Below are positions 29,185 to 40,385 of a stretch of DNA of 64,000 nucleotides, piece by piece. How positions within the stretch are numbered: the stretch's first letter is position 1; the number at the start of each line of letters is the position of its first letter. Made by a program: the position numbers and the translations under genes. The DNA is taken from positions 496,001-560,000 of the forward strand of contig NZ_WPYP01000001.1 of NCBI RefSeq assembly GCF_013030985.1. The letters are read 5' to 3'. The notes under the pieces are model-generated. The model had not been told where the DNA came from. It saw only the letters and a list, made by a program, of their open reading frames with translations, and made no database searches. The stretch comes from Ruegeria arenilitoris (lineage in GTDB: Bacteria; Pseudomonadota; Alphaproteobacteria; Rhodobacterales; Rhodobacteraceae).

Positions 29185-29561
29185 TTAATAAACCAAACTC
29201 CTGTCTTGCCCCGGCCCGACAGGTATTCCGGGGAACGTAACTGGCAACCCTTAGGCACCTATTATTGTTCGTATTTTTTGTCAATCTGCATCAAAATGCC
29301 CCTTCATGAATGGCGGAGCCAACCCTGACAGATCTCGTTTCCTGAACGAAATGCCGGTGCGTTGACTCGACCACTGATCGGCAATGGGCAATTGAACGAT
29401 CCACTTGCCGCAGAATGAGCACCGAAGAGAGGAAATTGTTAGCCTGAATTGTGCAAAAAGTGTGGACATGGCATGTCACACTCTGAGCACGTCAATCCCA
29501 TCGCACGTGCCTTGTTTGGGGCAAGCGCCACGATAGCTTCCACAGTTTTACTGGGGTTTTA
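29185..29561. other. Intergenic region between the Hint gene and tRNA-Ser
   Basis: 377 bp without a credible gene on either strand. It holds the leader of the Hint gene (hairpin CCCCGG/CCGGGG near 29212-29235, then a CAGGAG RBS) and a 13-bp palindrome, GACATG-G-CATGTC, at 29465-29477. Nothing else recognised. Confidence 0.5.
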
Positions 29562-29651
29562 TGGCGGAGAGACAGGGATTCGAACCCTGGGTGGGCTTGC
29601 ACCCACAACGGTTTTCGAGACCGCCCCGTTCGACCACTCCGGCACCTCTCC
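29562..29651 (-). tRNA. tRNA-Ser(CGA)
   Basis: On the minus strand a 90-nt class II tRNA: acceptor GGAGAGG paired with TCTCTCC, discriminator G and encoded CCA. The anticodon loop CTCGAAA gives anticodon CGA, reading UCG. The variable arm is long (GTGGGTGCAAGCCCAC) as required for serine, and the T arm GGGTTCGAATCCC is standard. UCG is heavily used in the genes around it. Confidence 0.97.
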
Positions 29652-29774
29652 GCGGGGGTCTGTGAGGGGGGGATTTAGTGAGGAACGCGCGGGGGTGCAA
29701 GCAGAAAATTCCTGAAATTCACCAAGACCGGATTTTCCATTGCCAGATGGCACAAAACACCTAGGCTTCTGGGT

Positions 29775-30617
29775 ATGACTTATCACCTACGCCGCCTCGC
29801 TTTGCCCTTTGTCCTGTTGCTTATGGCTCTTGCTATGTTGCCCGCGCCAACATTTGCCGCCGGGCGTGACCGGATCGAGGCGTTTCTGACCACCACCGGT
29901 TTTGACGTCGCGCTTGAAAGCATCGCGCTGGCGTCGGCCTCGGCCCCCCGGATGCTGGGAATCGATCCCGAAGGATTCGGCTCGGACTGGACCCGTCTGA
30001 CCGAGGAGGTTTTCGACACCGAAGACATGCACGAAACCGCCGTTGCGATTCTGGAACAGACGCTGAGTGATGAAGCGCTGAACCATGCCGTCGAATTCTA
30101 TGCATCGGATTTGGGGCAAAGGCTGGTCGAGGCGGAAAATGCGTCTCATATGAACGAAGACGACGACGCCATACAGCAGCAGGGTCAGGAAATTGTGGCC
30201 GGTCTGATCAAGGACGGGTCAAAGCGGGTCGAGAGCCTCAAGCGCATGAACGCCGCTATTGATTCCAGCGGAACGGCGCTGCGGGCACTGCAAGAGGTTC
30301 AGCTGCGCTTTTTGCTGGCCGCAAGTGCATCCGGAGTGATCGATCTGCAGCTGAGCGCTGACGAGCTGCGGCAGATGATGAAGCAGAACGAAACCAGCAT
30401 GAGGCAGGCGCTGCAATTGTCCGCGCTTGCCGGAGCTGCCTATACCTATCAGGATTTCTCGGACGCCGATGTCATCGCTTATGCCGAGGCTCTGGAGCAG
30501 CCACTGATGCAGGAGGTCTATGAACTTCTCAACGCGGTTCAATACGAAATCATGGCAATGAAGTTCGAAGTGCTGGCCTCGCGGATGGCTGAACTGCACC
30601 CGGCGCAGGACATCTGA
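29775..30617 (+). CDS. DUF2059 domain-containing exported protein, copy 1
   Basis: A 280-residue protein with a signal peptide (LALPFVLLLMALAMLPAPTFA, cleavage near FAAG). The segment VAILEQTLSDEALNHAVEFYASDLGQRLVEAENASH is the DUF2059 core. Mostly helical, periplasmic by prediction. The function of the family is unknown. Its stop overlaps the start of a second, related gene (TGATG), so the two are translated together. Confidence 0.82.
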   Translation: MTYHLRRLALPFVLLLMALAMLPAPTFAAGRDRIEAFLTTTGFDVALESIALASASAPRMLGIDPEGFGSDWTRLTEEVFDTEDMHETAVAILEQTLSDEALNHAVEFYASDLGQRLVEAENASHMNEDDDAIQQQGQEIVAGLIKDGSKRVESLKRMNAAIDSSGTALRALQEVQLRFLLAASASGVIDLQLSADELRQMMKQNETSMRQALQLSALAGAAYTYQDFSDADVIAYAEALEQPLMQEVYELLNAVQYEIMAMKFEVLASRMAELHPAQDI

Positions 30618-31417
30618 TGCGACTGTTTTTGTCGTCTGCCGCACTGTTTTTGTGGACCTTGCCGTTGCAGGCCGAAGAGAAGGTAGAACGCCTACTGCAA
30701 GCCCTGCAAATGGATGAGGTCATCGAGGTTCTGCGGGATGAAGGTGGCGAAATGGGGCAAGTCCTGCAGGAAAACTTTTTGGACAACAATGGCGGTCATG
30801 TTTTTCAAAAGCAGGTCGATCAGATTTACGATGCCGATAGAATGCGAAGCCAGGTTGTGGAGGTGTTCGATCAGTCCCTCACAGAAAGAGAACTGGACCG
30901 CGCCATCCTGTTTTACGAAAGCGATCTGGGTCAGGCCATCGTTTCGCTTGAGATTACCGCCCGTATCGCGCTTGCCGATGAAGCCATCGAAAAAATGGCG
31001 CAGGACGCTTATGAAAACGGTGATAAGGACTCCGAGCTTTATCGGCTGGTTGATGAGTTCATTCAGATCAACAACCTGATCGAAGAAAACGTCCAGAACT
31101 CTATCAGTGCGGATTACAACTTTTTCCGCGGGATGGATTTCGACGGTGTTTTGGATGATGCCGAACTTTTGGCCCAGCTACTGGCGCAAAAGGACAGCAT
31201 GACCGAAGAGACGCAAACGTGGCTGTACTCTTTCTTTTTGCTGGCCTATCAACCGCTGAACGATGCCCAGATACGTGAGAATATCGCGTTTTCACGAACC
31301 GAGACGGGTAGGGCGGTCAACGCAGCCCTGTTTGAGAGCTTTGATCAGGTGTTCGACACGATCTATTTCGAACTGGGTCAGGCGGTCGGGCAGGTCTTGC
31401 GAGGGTCCGACCTTTAA
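30617..31417 (+). CDS. DUF2059 domain-containing exported protein, copy 2
   Basis: A 266-residue protein with a short signal peptide (MRLFLSSAALFLWTLPLQA). VVEVFDQSLTERELDRAILFYESDLGQAIVSLEITAR aligns with the core of the preceding gene (Q/TLSDEALNHAVEFYASDLGQRLVEAE), so the two look like divergent tandem paralogues. The overall identity is low outside this core. It may act as a heterodimer partner of copy 1 (inference). Confidence 0.82.
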   Translation: MRLFLSSAALFLWTLPLQAEEKVERLLQALQMDEVIEVLRDEGGEMGQVLQENFLDNNGGHVFQKQVDQIYDADRMRSQVVEVFDQSLTERELDRAILFYESDLGQAIVSLEITARIALADEAIEKMAQDAYENGDKDSELYRLVDEFIQINNLIEENVQNSISADYNFFRGMDFDGVLDDAELLAQLLAQKDSMTEETQTWLYSFFLLAYQPLNDAQIRENIAFSRTETGRAVNAALFESFDQVFDTIYFELGQAVGQVLRGSDL

Positions 31418-31625
31418 GCCTGTATTTGATGTTGACTTTCCCCTGTAATCTATGGATAAGCGCGCATCCCGGCCGGTTTTCCGCGCCGGGTCTCGTTATT
31501 ATTGACCCATAGGGCGTGTCCCAAGGGTCGTCACACAGCCCGAAAAGGGCGCGCTGTTCGAGGTGGCTGAGGCCGGCAACTCCCAAACGGGGACCACAGA
31601 ACGCGGTTATGAAAAGGAAAGACGC

Positions 31626-32243
31626 ATGTTTGCGGTCCTCAAGACTGGCGGCAAGCAGTACAAGGTTCAGGCGGGCGATATGCTCCGCGTTGAAAAACTG
31701 GCTGCCGACGCAGGTGAAAAAGTTCAATTCAACGATGTTCTGATGCTGGGCGGTGACGCTCCGGTTGTTGGCGCACCTTTCGTTGAAGGCGCAGGCGTAC
31801 AGGCCGAAGTGATCGAACAGGTCAAAGGTGACAAGGTCATCAAGTTCGTCAAGCGCCGTCGTAAGCACAGCTCGAAGCGTACCGTTGGCCACCGTCAGAA
31901 ACTGACCCTGGTCAAAATCACCGACATTCTGGCGTCGGGCGCTGACAAGTCGGGCATCAAAGCTGCAACCGGTTCGGCTCCGGCTGGCGAAGCTGCTCCG
32001 GCGGCGAAAAAGCCCGCCAAGAAAGCTGAAGCCAAAGCAGAGGCACCCGCCGCTGCTGCTGCCGCTGACGATCTGACCAAGCTGAACGGTGTCGGCCCTG
32101 CCGCTGCCAAGAAGCTGGCCGAAGCCGGTATCGAGAGCTTTGCCGCTCTGGCCGCCTTGTCGGACGAGCAGATTGCTGCTATCGACACCATCAAAGTGAA
32201 GCCCGAATGGGTTGAGCAAGCCAAAGAGCTGGCTCAAGGCTAA
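31626..32243 (+). CDS. rplU: 50S ribosomal protein L21 with C-terminal helix-hairpin-helix extension
   Basis: Residues 1-104 are ordinary L21 ([25 protein letters not shown] ... [29 protein letters not shown]). An Ala/Lys/Glu linker (about 115-150) follows and then [39 protein letters not shown], a helix-hairpin-helix-like module. The total of 205 residues is twice the bacterial norm. The ATG at 31626 has GAAAGGAAAG before it. The 208-bp leader contains a TTGACT box near 31432 and GC-rich hairpins. It is followed by rpmA after 11 bp. Confidence 0.96.
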   Translation: MFAVLKTGGKQYKVQAGDMLRVEKLAADAGEKVQFNDVLMLGGDAPVVGAPFVEGAGVQAEVIEQVKGDKVIKFVKRRRKHSSKRTVGHRQKLTLVKITDILASGADKSGIKAATGSAPAGEAAPAAKKPAKKAEAKAEAPAAAAAADDLTKLNGVGPAAAKKLAEAGIESFAALAALSDEQIAAIDTIKVKPEWVEQAKELAQG

Positions 32244-32254
32244 GGAGAGAGAGA

Positions 32255-32524
32255 ATGGCACATAAAAAAGCTGGCGGTTCCTCCCGTAACGGTCGCGACT
32301 CAGCTGGTCGCCGCCTTGGCGTGAAACTGTATGGTGGCCAGGCAGCCATCGCAGGCAACATCATCGTGCGTCAGCGCGGCACCAAGTTCTGGCCGGGCGA
32401 AGGCGTAGGCATGGGCAAAGATCACACCATCTTTGCAACTGTTGATGGCGCCGTGAAGTTCCACAAGGGGCTCAAAAACCGCACCTTTATTTCGGTCCTG
32501 CCAGTGGCGGAGGCCGCAGAGTAA
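32255..32524 (+). CDS. rpmA: 50S ribosomal protein L27
   Basis: An 89-residue L27: [29 protein letters not shown] is the conserved N-terminus that reaches the peptidyl transferase centre. An AGGAGAGAGAG SD precedes it. It forms the usual rplU-rpmA pair, with obgE further downstream as in many bacteria. Confidence 0.98.
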   Translation: MAHKKAGGSSRNGRDSAGRRLGVKLYGGQAAIAGNIIVRQRGTKFWPGEGVGMGKDHTIFATVDGAVKFHKGLKNRTFISVLPVAEAAE

Positions 32525-32555
32525 GCCGAAACCCATAAGGTTTGAAAAATTCCTG

Positions 32556-32586
32556 GGGGACCGGCAGAAAATGCCGGTCCCCTTTC
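32556..32586 (+). terminator. Terminator after rpmA
   Basis: GGGGACCGGCA / TGCCGGTCCCC, an 11-bp perfect stem with a GAAAA loop, followed by TTTCTCGTTTT. It should separate rplU-rpmA from the downstream genes. Confidence 0.88.
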
Positions 32587-32609
32587 TCGTTTTAACGCAG
32601 TTTTGATCA

Positions 32610-32777
32610 ATGGCCCCGATGACACACGCAGCAAGCATAATCCCGTCCCTGATTCAGGGCCGGATCGCCCCTGCGGTTGAAGATCGGATGGGGCGGAAAT
32701 ATCTGATGGGGACGTTAATTGGTTTCACCGTTGCGTCCGCGATTTACGTGTTGTTCGGAGGAGGAACGAACTCATGA
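32610..32777 (+). CDS. 55-residue membrane protein coupled to the GNAT gene
   Basis: MAPMTHAASIIPSLIQGRIAPAVEDRMGRKYLMGTLIGFTVASAIYVLFGGGTNS: one hydrophobic helix (LMGTLIGFTVASAIYVLF) near the C-terminus. The stop overlaps the ATG of the acetyltransferase gene (ATGA), which supports translation. An alternative start is the ATG at 32619. No recognised family. Confidence 0.6.
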   Translation: MAPMTHAASIIPSLIQGRIAPAVEDRMGRKYLMGTLIGFTVASAIYVLFGGGTNS

Positions 32778-33310
32778 AACTTGAGACGATAATAAACCAG
32801 CCGGTCATAGAAACCGAGCGGTTCGACCTGCGCCCGCTGCGTCGGTCGGATATGGGTCTCATTGAACATTACGCAGGCGATGAGCGCGTGGCGCGCATGA
32901 CAACCAGCATTGCGCATCCGTTGCCGCCCGGCTCGACCGAGGCTTTCGTGACCCGGTCCATGGCCGAGGAGCGCGACGAGGACGTCTGGGTCATGGATGC
33001 CACCAAGGACGGTGGCCCGGAACTGATCGGTCTGATCACGCTGACACGGCTGGACCGCAACCAGTCCGAGGTCGGCTATTGGGTCGCGCCGGTGTATTGG
33101 AACACGGGCATCGCGTCGATGGCCGTCGAGGCGCTGGTCAAGGCAAACCCGCTGGAAAACGCGACCATGTTCGCCAGCGTGTTTCAGGACAATCCGGCCT
33201 CGGCCCGGGTTCTGACCCATTGCGGGTTCCAGTACCTTGGTGATGCGGAAAACTACTCGGTGGCGCGTGATGCAAACGTGCCCACCTGGACATACAGTAA
33301 AAAACTCTGA
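32774..33310 (+). CDS. GNAT family N-acetyltransferase (RimJ/RimL-like)
   Basis: A 178-residue acetyltransferase. The N-terminal TERFDLRPLRRSDMGLIEHY and the C-terminal SVFQDNPASARVLTHCGFQYLGD are typical of the RimJ/RimL subfamily, which acetylates protein N-termini or small amines with acetyl-CoA. The substrate is unknown. It is coupled to the upstream membrane peptide, and obgE follows after 37 bp. Confidence 0.88.
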   Translation: MKLETIINQPVIETERFDLRPLRRSDMGLIEHYAGDERVARMTTSIAHPLPPGSTEAFVTRSMAEERDEDVWVMDATKDGGPELIGLITLTRLDRNQSEVGYWVAPVYWNTGIASMAVEALVKANPLENATMFASVFQDNPASARVLTHCGFQYLGDAENYSVARDANVPTWTYSKKL

Positions 33311-33338
33311 CTTGTGGCCGATGGGGCCTTTGCAGTAG

Positions 33339-35476
<2,138 letters not shown>

Positions 35477-35522
35477 ACGCGCAATGTTAGAACATCAGAA
35501 TACCGACCGAAAGGCACATGAG

Positions 35523-36785
35523 ATGAAGGATTTCGACAGCATTCCCACCCTGATGGCCGATCTTGGAAAACGCGCCAAGGCGGCTTCGGCCGATTTGGCC
35601 TGTGCCAGTGCCGAACGCAAGCACGCCGCCCTGATTGCTGCGGCGGATGCGGTTTGGGCAAACCGGGCCGACATCATCGAGGCGAACCTGAAAGACCTGG
35701 AGTTCGGCCGCGAAAAGGGCCTAAGCCCGGCGATGATGGACCGGCTGATGCTGGATGAATCCCGCATTCAAGGCATGGTTGATGGACTGCGCACTGTGGC
35801 CGATCAAGCCGACCCGGTTGGCGAAGTTCTGACCGAATGGGACATGCCCTCGGGCCTGAACATCCAGCGTGTGCGCACACCTTTGGGCGTGATCGGTGTG
35901 ATCTATGAAAGCCGCCCGAACGTGACGGCCGATGCGGGTGCGTTGTGCCTGAAATCGGGCAATGCCGTGATCCTGCGCGGCGGGTCCGAGAGTTTTCACT
36001 CTTCAGGCGCAATCCATGCCTGTCTGGTCCAAGGGTTGAAGGCCGCAAACCTGCCCGAGGATGCGATCCAGTTGATCCCCACGCGTGACCGTGCAGCGGT
36101 TCAGGAATTGCTGACCATGACCGACTACGTGGACGTGATTGTGCCGCGTGGCGGTAAAGGCCTGGTTGGTCTGGTTCAACGCGAAGCCCGTGTTCCTGTG
36201 TTCGCGCATCTCGAAGGCATTGTTCATATCTATATCGACAAGGCCGCAGACCCGCAGAAAACACTGGACGTGGTACTGAACGCCAAGACTCGTCGTACCG
36301 GGATTTGTGGCGCCGCCGAGTGTCTGCTGATCCATCAGGACATCGCCGAAACGCTGGGCCGGGACGTAATTGCCGCGCTGCAGGCCGCAGGCGTAGAGGT
36401 CCATGCCGAAGGTGCGCTGGCTGTGGAGGGCACGATTGCGGCCACAGCGGACGATTGGGGCAAGGAATTCCTCGACAGCATCATTGCCGCCAAACCGGTG
36501 GCAGATATCGACGCGGCTATCACGCATATCCGTCAGTATGGCTCGAACCACACCGATTGTATCATGACCGAAGATGCGGACGCTGCCGCGCGGTTCTTTG
36601 AGCGGCTCGACAGCGCGATCCTGATGCACAATGCCTCGACCCAATTTGCTGATGGGGGCGAGTTTGGAATGGGCGCCGAGATCGGCATCGCCACCGGCAA
36701 GATGCACGCGCGCGGCCCCGTGGGCGCCGCGCAGTTGACCAGCTTCAAGTATCTTGTACGTGGGAACGGAACGACCCGGTCCTAG
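35523..36785 (+). CDS. proA: Gamma-glutamyl phosphate reductase ProA
   Basis: A 420-residue aldehyde-dehydrogenase-fold enzyme that reduces gamma-glutamyl phosphate with NADPH. The catalytic Cys is in [45 protein letters not shown] is the N-terminal signature. The ATG at 35523 fits the family; an in-frame extension to 35484 adds [13 protein letters not shown]. The stop codon overlaps that of the convergent chpT gene. Confidence 0.98.
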   Translation: MKDFDSIPTLMADLGKRAKAASADLACASAERKHAALIAAADAVWANRADIIEANLKDLEFGREKGLSPAMMDRLMLDESRIQGMVDGLRTVADQADPVGEVLTEWDMPSGLNIQRVRTPLGVIGVIYESRPNVTADAGALCLKSGNAVILRGGSESFHSSGAIHACLVQGLKAANLPEDAIQLIPTRDRAAVQELLTMTDYVDVIVPRGGKGLVGLVQREARVPVFAHLEGIVHIYIDKAADPQKTLDVVLNAKTRRTGICGAAECLLIHQDIAETLGRDVIAALQAAGVEVHAEGALAVEGTIAATADDWGKEFLDSIIAAKPVADIDAAITHIRQYGSNHTDCIMTEDADAAARFFERLDSAILMHNASTQFADGGEFGMGAEIGIATGKMHARGPVGAAQLTSFKYLVRGNGTTRS

Positions 36786-37378
36786 AACCGGATCACAATG
36801 CGGGTTGAGGTGGTTTCCGCCGCAACCCGCCGCCCCATCGACGCAGCGGCTTCGGGCAACAGGGCAAACTGCACTTGCGCGGGGGTGACCTTGTGGGCAA
36901 ACCGGCCCAGCGGCAGGTTCTTCCAAAGGTCACCGTCCAGATTCAGCTTGTCGGCGGAACCGGTCACCGTCCAGGTGTCTCCGGTATTCGCAATTGTGAC
37001 CTCACCACCGAAAGGCATCGCGCTTTCGCAGCACATCAGCGCCAGAAACGCCAGTTTCACCTGATTGCGCGGCACGGCTTCGAGCAGGTGCCAGTTGACA
37101 CGCACACGGCCCGCGCGCTCCACATCCTTCAGCAGCTCTGACACCTCGGCCCGCCCCAAAGGCTGATCGCTGGCCGACCCGAAGGCGACGCGGAAGAACC
37201 GTATCCTCGCCCCGGCGCTGCCAACACTCCCCGAAATCAGTTCCATTTCAGGACCCTGCGTGCCACCAACCATCTCAAGCAGCTCCAGACCGTTGGTGAT
37301 CGCGCCAATTGGGCTGATCAGATCGTGACAGATCCGAGAGCCGATAAGCTCGGCCAGGTTGACTGTGGTGTCGCTCAT
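36782..37378 (-). CDS. chpT: Histidine phosphotransferase ChpT
   Basis: A 198-residue protein. The phospho-accepting helix is [24 protein letters not shown] with His18, followed by a degenerate HATPase-like domain that no longer binds ATP, as in Caulobacter ChpT. ChpT takes phosphate from CckA and passes it to CtrA and CpdR. The start is set at [11 protein letters not shown] (37378); the frame to 37456 overlaps the DUF3553 gene. CtrA and SciP are encoded 35 kb upstream; CckA is not in the window. Confidence 0.92.
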   Translation of the reverse strand: MSDTTVNLAELIGSRICHDLISPIGAITNGLELLEMVGGTQGPEMELISGSVGSAGARIRFFRVAFGSASDQPLGRAEVSELLKDVERAGRVRVNWHLLEAVPRNQVKLAFLALMCCESAMPFGGEVTIANTGDTWTVTGSADKLNLDGDLWKNLPLGRFAHKVTPAQVQFALLPEAAASMGRRVAAETTSTRIVIRF

Positions 37379-37421
37379 GCGTACCTCCTGCTGCATCTGC
37401 CGCCGGACCGGGAGCCCAGAC

Positions 37422-37604
37422 ATGTCAGACCTCAATGCTATTCTTGCACCGGGCATGTATGTCCGCCACCCCGATTTCCCCGACTGGGGCGTTGGACAGG
37501 TTCAGTCCAACATCGGAGGCAAGATCACCGTCAACTTTCGCGAGCAGGGGAAAGTGGTAATTGACGGAACACGCATCGCCCTGATGCCGGTCTTTGATCC
37601 GTGA
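37422..37604 (+). CDS. DUF3553 small protein
   Basis: MSDLNAILAPGMYVRHPDFPDWGVGQVQSNIGGKITVNFREQGKVVIDGTRIALMPVFDP, 60 residues. The VRHP-WGVGQVQS and KITVNF-QGK elements are typical of DUF3553, an SH3-like beta barrel also seen fused to the ends of UvrD-type helicases (CarD/Tudor-like). The ATG at 37422 follows CGGGAG. It is divergent from chpT, with 43 bp between them. Function unknown. Confidence 0.82.
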   Translation: MSDLNAILAPGMYVRHPDFPDWGVGQVQSNIGGKITVNFREQGKVVIDGTRIALMPVFDP

Positions 37605-37702
37605 AACTGGTTTAGGAAAGGTTAACAACGCCGCAAATCCACTCTTGTTGCCATCCCCCCGAAAACTGCGGTATCAGCGCGCAAACAAGAACGGAACTTC
37701 AG

Positions 37703-38458
37703 ATGCCGGATGCAGGCCCTTCCTTTACCGTCAAACTCGCCGAGACCGAGGGCGAACTGCGCGCGGCGCAACGGCTGCGCTATGACGTGTTCGTCCGCGA
37801 ATTGGGTGGCGGCGGAGAAATGGTTGATCACGAGGCCGGGTTGGAGCGCGACAGGTTCGATCCGTATTTCGACCACATGCTGGCAATCGATAACGTCACC
37901 GGCGAAACTATAGGCGTTTACAGGCTGTTACCGGGCGAACGTGCAGCAGAACTGGGGCAGTTTTATTCCGAAGACGAATACGATCTGACCGTTCTGAAAC
38001 AAAGCGGTCGCAAGTTGCTGGAACTGGGGCGCTCCTGCCTGCATCCCGACTATCGTGGCGGTACCGCGATGTACCACTTGTGGAACGGCTTGGCGGCTTA
38101 TGTCACCGAACGCGAGATCGAGGTTCTGTTCGGTGTCGCCAGCTTTCACGGCACCGATGTTCAGGAGCTGGCGCAGCCCTTGTCGATGCTGCATCACAAC
38201 CATCTGGCGCCGCCCGATCTGCGGGTGAGGGCGCAGCCGGACGTGTTCCAATCCATGGATCTTGTAGCACCGGAAGATCTGAATCGCCGGGCGGCGATGG
38301 TGCAGGTTCCGGCGCTGATAAAAGCCTATCTGCGTCTTGGTGGCTTTGTGGGCGAGGGGGCGTTCATCGACCACGCCTTCAACACAACTGACATATGCCT
38401 GATCCTCGACACCGCTCGTATGAACGAACGGCAGAGACGCATCTATGGCGGAGCGTAA
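37703..38458 (+). CDS. olsB: L-ornithine N-alpha-acyltransferase OlsB
   Basis: A 251-residue GNAT-fold acyltransferase that transfers 3-hydroxyacyl chains from ACP to ornithine, giving lyso-ornithine lipid. RLRYDVFVRELGG, ETIGVYRLLPG, ELGRSCLHPDYRGG and GVASFHGTD are characteristic. It overlaps olsA by 14 bases. Ornithine lipids often rise under phosphate starvation, but no Pho box (CTGTCAT repeats) was seen in the 98 bp upstream. Confidence 0.92.
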   Translation: MPDAGPSFTVKLAETEGELRAAQRLRYDVFVRELGGGGEMVDHEAGLERDRFDPYFDHMLAIDNVTGETIGVYRLLPGERAAELGQFYSEDEYDLTVLKQSGRKLLELGRSCLHPDYRGGTAMYHLWNGLAAYVTEREIEVLFGVASFHGTDVQELAQPLSMLHHNHLAPPDLRVRAQPDVFQSMDLVAPEDLNRRAAMVQVPALIKAYLRLGGFVGEGAFIDHAFNTTDICLILDTARMNERQRRIYGGA

Positions 38459-39296
38459 CCCGGTGAACGACACGCTGTGGAACAGTGAGGACGCGCCGGA
38501 CCCGATGAACCTGGGTCTACTGGGTTGGGTTCTGGTGATCCTGCGCGGGGTGCCCTTGGCGCTTCTGGTATTTGGTGGTCTGATCATCCTTCTGGCCATT
38601 CGTCTGTTCGAACTCCCGTTATTCGGCGTGCGTCGACCGATCACGCCATTCATCGCGCAATTTGTCAGCCGCAACGCGTTCCGAATACTCGGAATGGGCT
38701 TTCGAACCTCGGGAGAGTTGATGCAGCAGCGGGGGGCCGTGGTTGCGAACCATACGTCCTGGCTGGACATATTTGCGCTGAACGCGCGGAAACGGGTTTA
38801 TTTCGTGTCCAAGGCCGAAGTGGCGAAATGGCCCGGCATCGGCTGGTTGGCCCGCGCGACCGGCACCGTATTCATCGAGCGGGACCGCAAGAAGGCCAAA
38901 GAACAAACAAAAGTGTTCGAAACCCGCCTGAAAGCCGGTCACAAATTGCTGTTTTTTCCCGAAGGGACATCGACCGACGGCCTGCGTGTTTTGCCTTTTA
39001 AAACAACACTCTTTGCCGCGTTCTTCGCGGAAGAGCTGCGTGACTTCATGTTTGTGCAGCCGGTCTCGGTGATCTTTCACGCACCCGAAGGACAGCCGGA
39101 GCGATTCTATGGCTGGTGGGGAGACATGGAGTTCGGACCGCACTTGCTCAAGACGCTAGGCGCGCGCAGGCAGGGTTCTGTTGAGCTGATCTATCATTCC
39201 CCGGCCAAGGTCAGCGACTTTGAAAACCGCAAGGCGCTGGCAGCACATTGCGAAGAGGCCGTGCGTCACGCGCACAGCTTGGCGCGGGTATCCTAG
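38445..39296 (+). CDS. olsA: Lyso-ornithine lipid O-acyltransferase OlsA
   Basis: A 283-residue PlsC-family enzyme. The NHTSWLD motif (H-X4-D) and FFPEGTSTDG give the acyltransferase active site. An N-terminal hydrophobic helix (LGWVLVILRGVPLALLVFGGLIILLAIRLFEL) anchors it in the inner membrane. It adds the second acyl chain to form ornithine lipid. The overlap with olsB indicates coupled translation. Confidence 0.93.
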   Translation: MAERNPVNDTLWNSEDAPDPMNLGLLGWVLVILRGVPLALLVFGGLIILLAIRLFELPLFGVRRPITPFIAQFVSRNAFRILGMGFRTSGELMQQRGAVVANHTSWLDIFALNARKRVYFVSKAEVAKWPGIGWLARATGTVFIERDRKKAKEQTKVFETRLKAGHKLLFFPEGTSTDGLRVLPFKTTLFAAFFAEELRDFMFVQPVSVIFHAPEGQPERFYGWWGDMEFGPHLLKTLGARRQGSVELIYHSPAKVSDFENRKALAAHCEEAVRHAHSLARVS

Positions 39297-39299
39297 TCG

Positions 39300-39316
39300 A
39301 ATGTGAATTTCACATT
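39300..39316. promoter_or_regulatory. 17-bp perfect palindrome upstream of rpsB
   Basis: AATGTGAA-T-TTCACATT is a perfect palindrome directly after the olsA stop. It resembles a compact CRP-like half-site pair (TGTGA/TCACA) with only three bases between. It may be an operator for the rpsB-tsf promoter or part of the olsBA 3' end. Confidence 0.4.
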
Positions 39317-39323
39317 TTATGGT

Positions 39324-39351
39324 GAAAAATCACAAAAAATGGTGATTTTTC
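39324..39351 (+). terminator. Probable terminator of olsB-olsA
   Basis: GAAAAATCAC / GTGATTTTTC, a perfect 10-bp stem with an eight-base A-rich loop. The U-rich part is the 3' arm of the stem itself, so a Rho-independent terminator is plausible but the stem is AT-rich. The arms repeat the GTGA/TCAC core of the palindrome at 39300. Confidence 0.5.
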
Positions 39352-39506
39352 CCTTGTGGGGTGAACTCTGCTGCCGTATACGCGCGCCATTCAAACCCGC
39401 AGGCGGGGTTTGGCCTTTTTGAGGGAGACATCCTCATCAAGACCGCCGGTTGGAGCATCCGCTTCTTTCACCCCCGCCAAGGCGTAAACCGGAAAAGGAA
39501 AATAGC

Positions 39507-40310
39507 ATGGCTCTTCCCGAGTTCACCATGCGTCAGCTGCTGGAAGCTGGCGTTCACTTTGGTCACCAGACACAGCGTTGGAATCCCCGCATGGGCCCGT
39601 TCATCTACGGCTCGCGCAATGGCATCCACATCATGGACCTGACCCAGACCGTTCCGATGCTGGATCAGGCTCTGCAGGCCGTTCGTGACACCGTCGCAAA
39701 AGGTGGCCGCGTTCTGTTCGTTGGTACCAAGCGTCAGGCCGCTGGCCCGATTGCAGACGCCGCAGAAAAGTCGGCTCAGTACTACATGAACCACCGCTGG
39801 CTGGGCGGCACGCTGACCAACTGGAAAACCGTTTCCCAGTCGATCAACCGTCTGAACCAGATCGACGATGCGATGGAATCGGGCGCCGAAGGCCTGACCA
39901 AGAAAGAGCGTCTGGGCATGGAGCGTGACCAGGCCAAGCTGCAGGCTTCGCTGGGCGGTATCCGCGAGATGGGCGGCGTTCCGGATCTGCTGTTCGTCAT
40001 CGACGTCAAAAAAGAAGCACTGGCCATCGCCGAAGCCAACAAGCTGGGTATCCCGGTTGTGGCTGTTGTCGACACCAACTGCTCGCCCGACGGCGTTGAC
40101 TACATCATCCCCGGCAACGACGACGCAGCCCGCGCAATCGCTCTGTACTGCGATCTGGCCGCACGCGCCGCTCTGGACGGTATGACCGCTCAGATGGGTG
40201 CAGCTGGCGTTGACCTGGGCGCATTCGAAGAAGCACCGGTTGAAGAAGTCGTTGCGGAAGAAGCACCCGTTGCCGAAGAAGCCGCGCCGGAAGCCAAAGC
40301 TGAAGCGTAA
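39507..40310 (+). CDS. rpsB: 30S ribosomal protein S2
   Basis: A 267-residue S2. [45 protein letters not shown] is the conserved N-terminus. The C-terminus is extended by an acidic tail ([27 protein letters not shown]). The ATG at 39507 follows GGAAAAGGAAA. It is paired with tsf after 75 bp, in which GGGGCAGG/CCTGCCCC (40336-40356) forms a hairpin without a T run. Confidence 0.98.
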   Translation: MALPEFTMRQLLEAGVHFGHQTQRWNPRMGPFIYGSRNGIHIMDLTQTVPMLDQALQAVRDTVAKGGRVLFVGTKRQAAGPIADAAEKSAQYYMNHRWLGGTLTNWKTVSQSINRLNQIDDAMESGAEGLTKKERLGMERDQAKLQASLGGIREMGGVPDLLFVIDVKKEALAIAEANKLGIPVVAVVDTNCSPDGVDYIIPGNDDAARAIALYCDLAARAALDGMTAQMGAAGVDLGAFEEAPVEEVVAEEAPVAEEAAPEAKAEA

Positions 40311-40385
40311 GCTGCCCGTCACGTAACTGACATGTGGGGCAGGGTAGACCTGCCCCAAATCCGTTTGAATTGAGGAGAGCCAAAG

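Noticed and set aside
37605..37702. Pho box upstream of olsB, expected because ornithine lipids respond to phosphate starvation
   Set aside because: No CTGTCAT-like repeats in this interval; the only feature is a single TTAAC.
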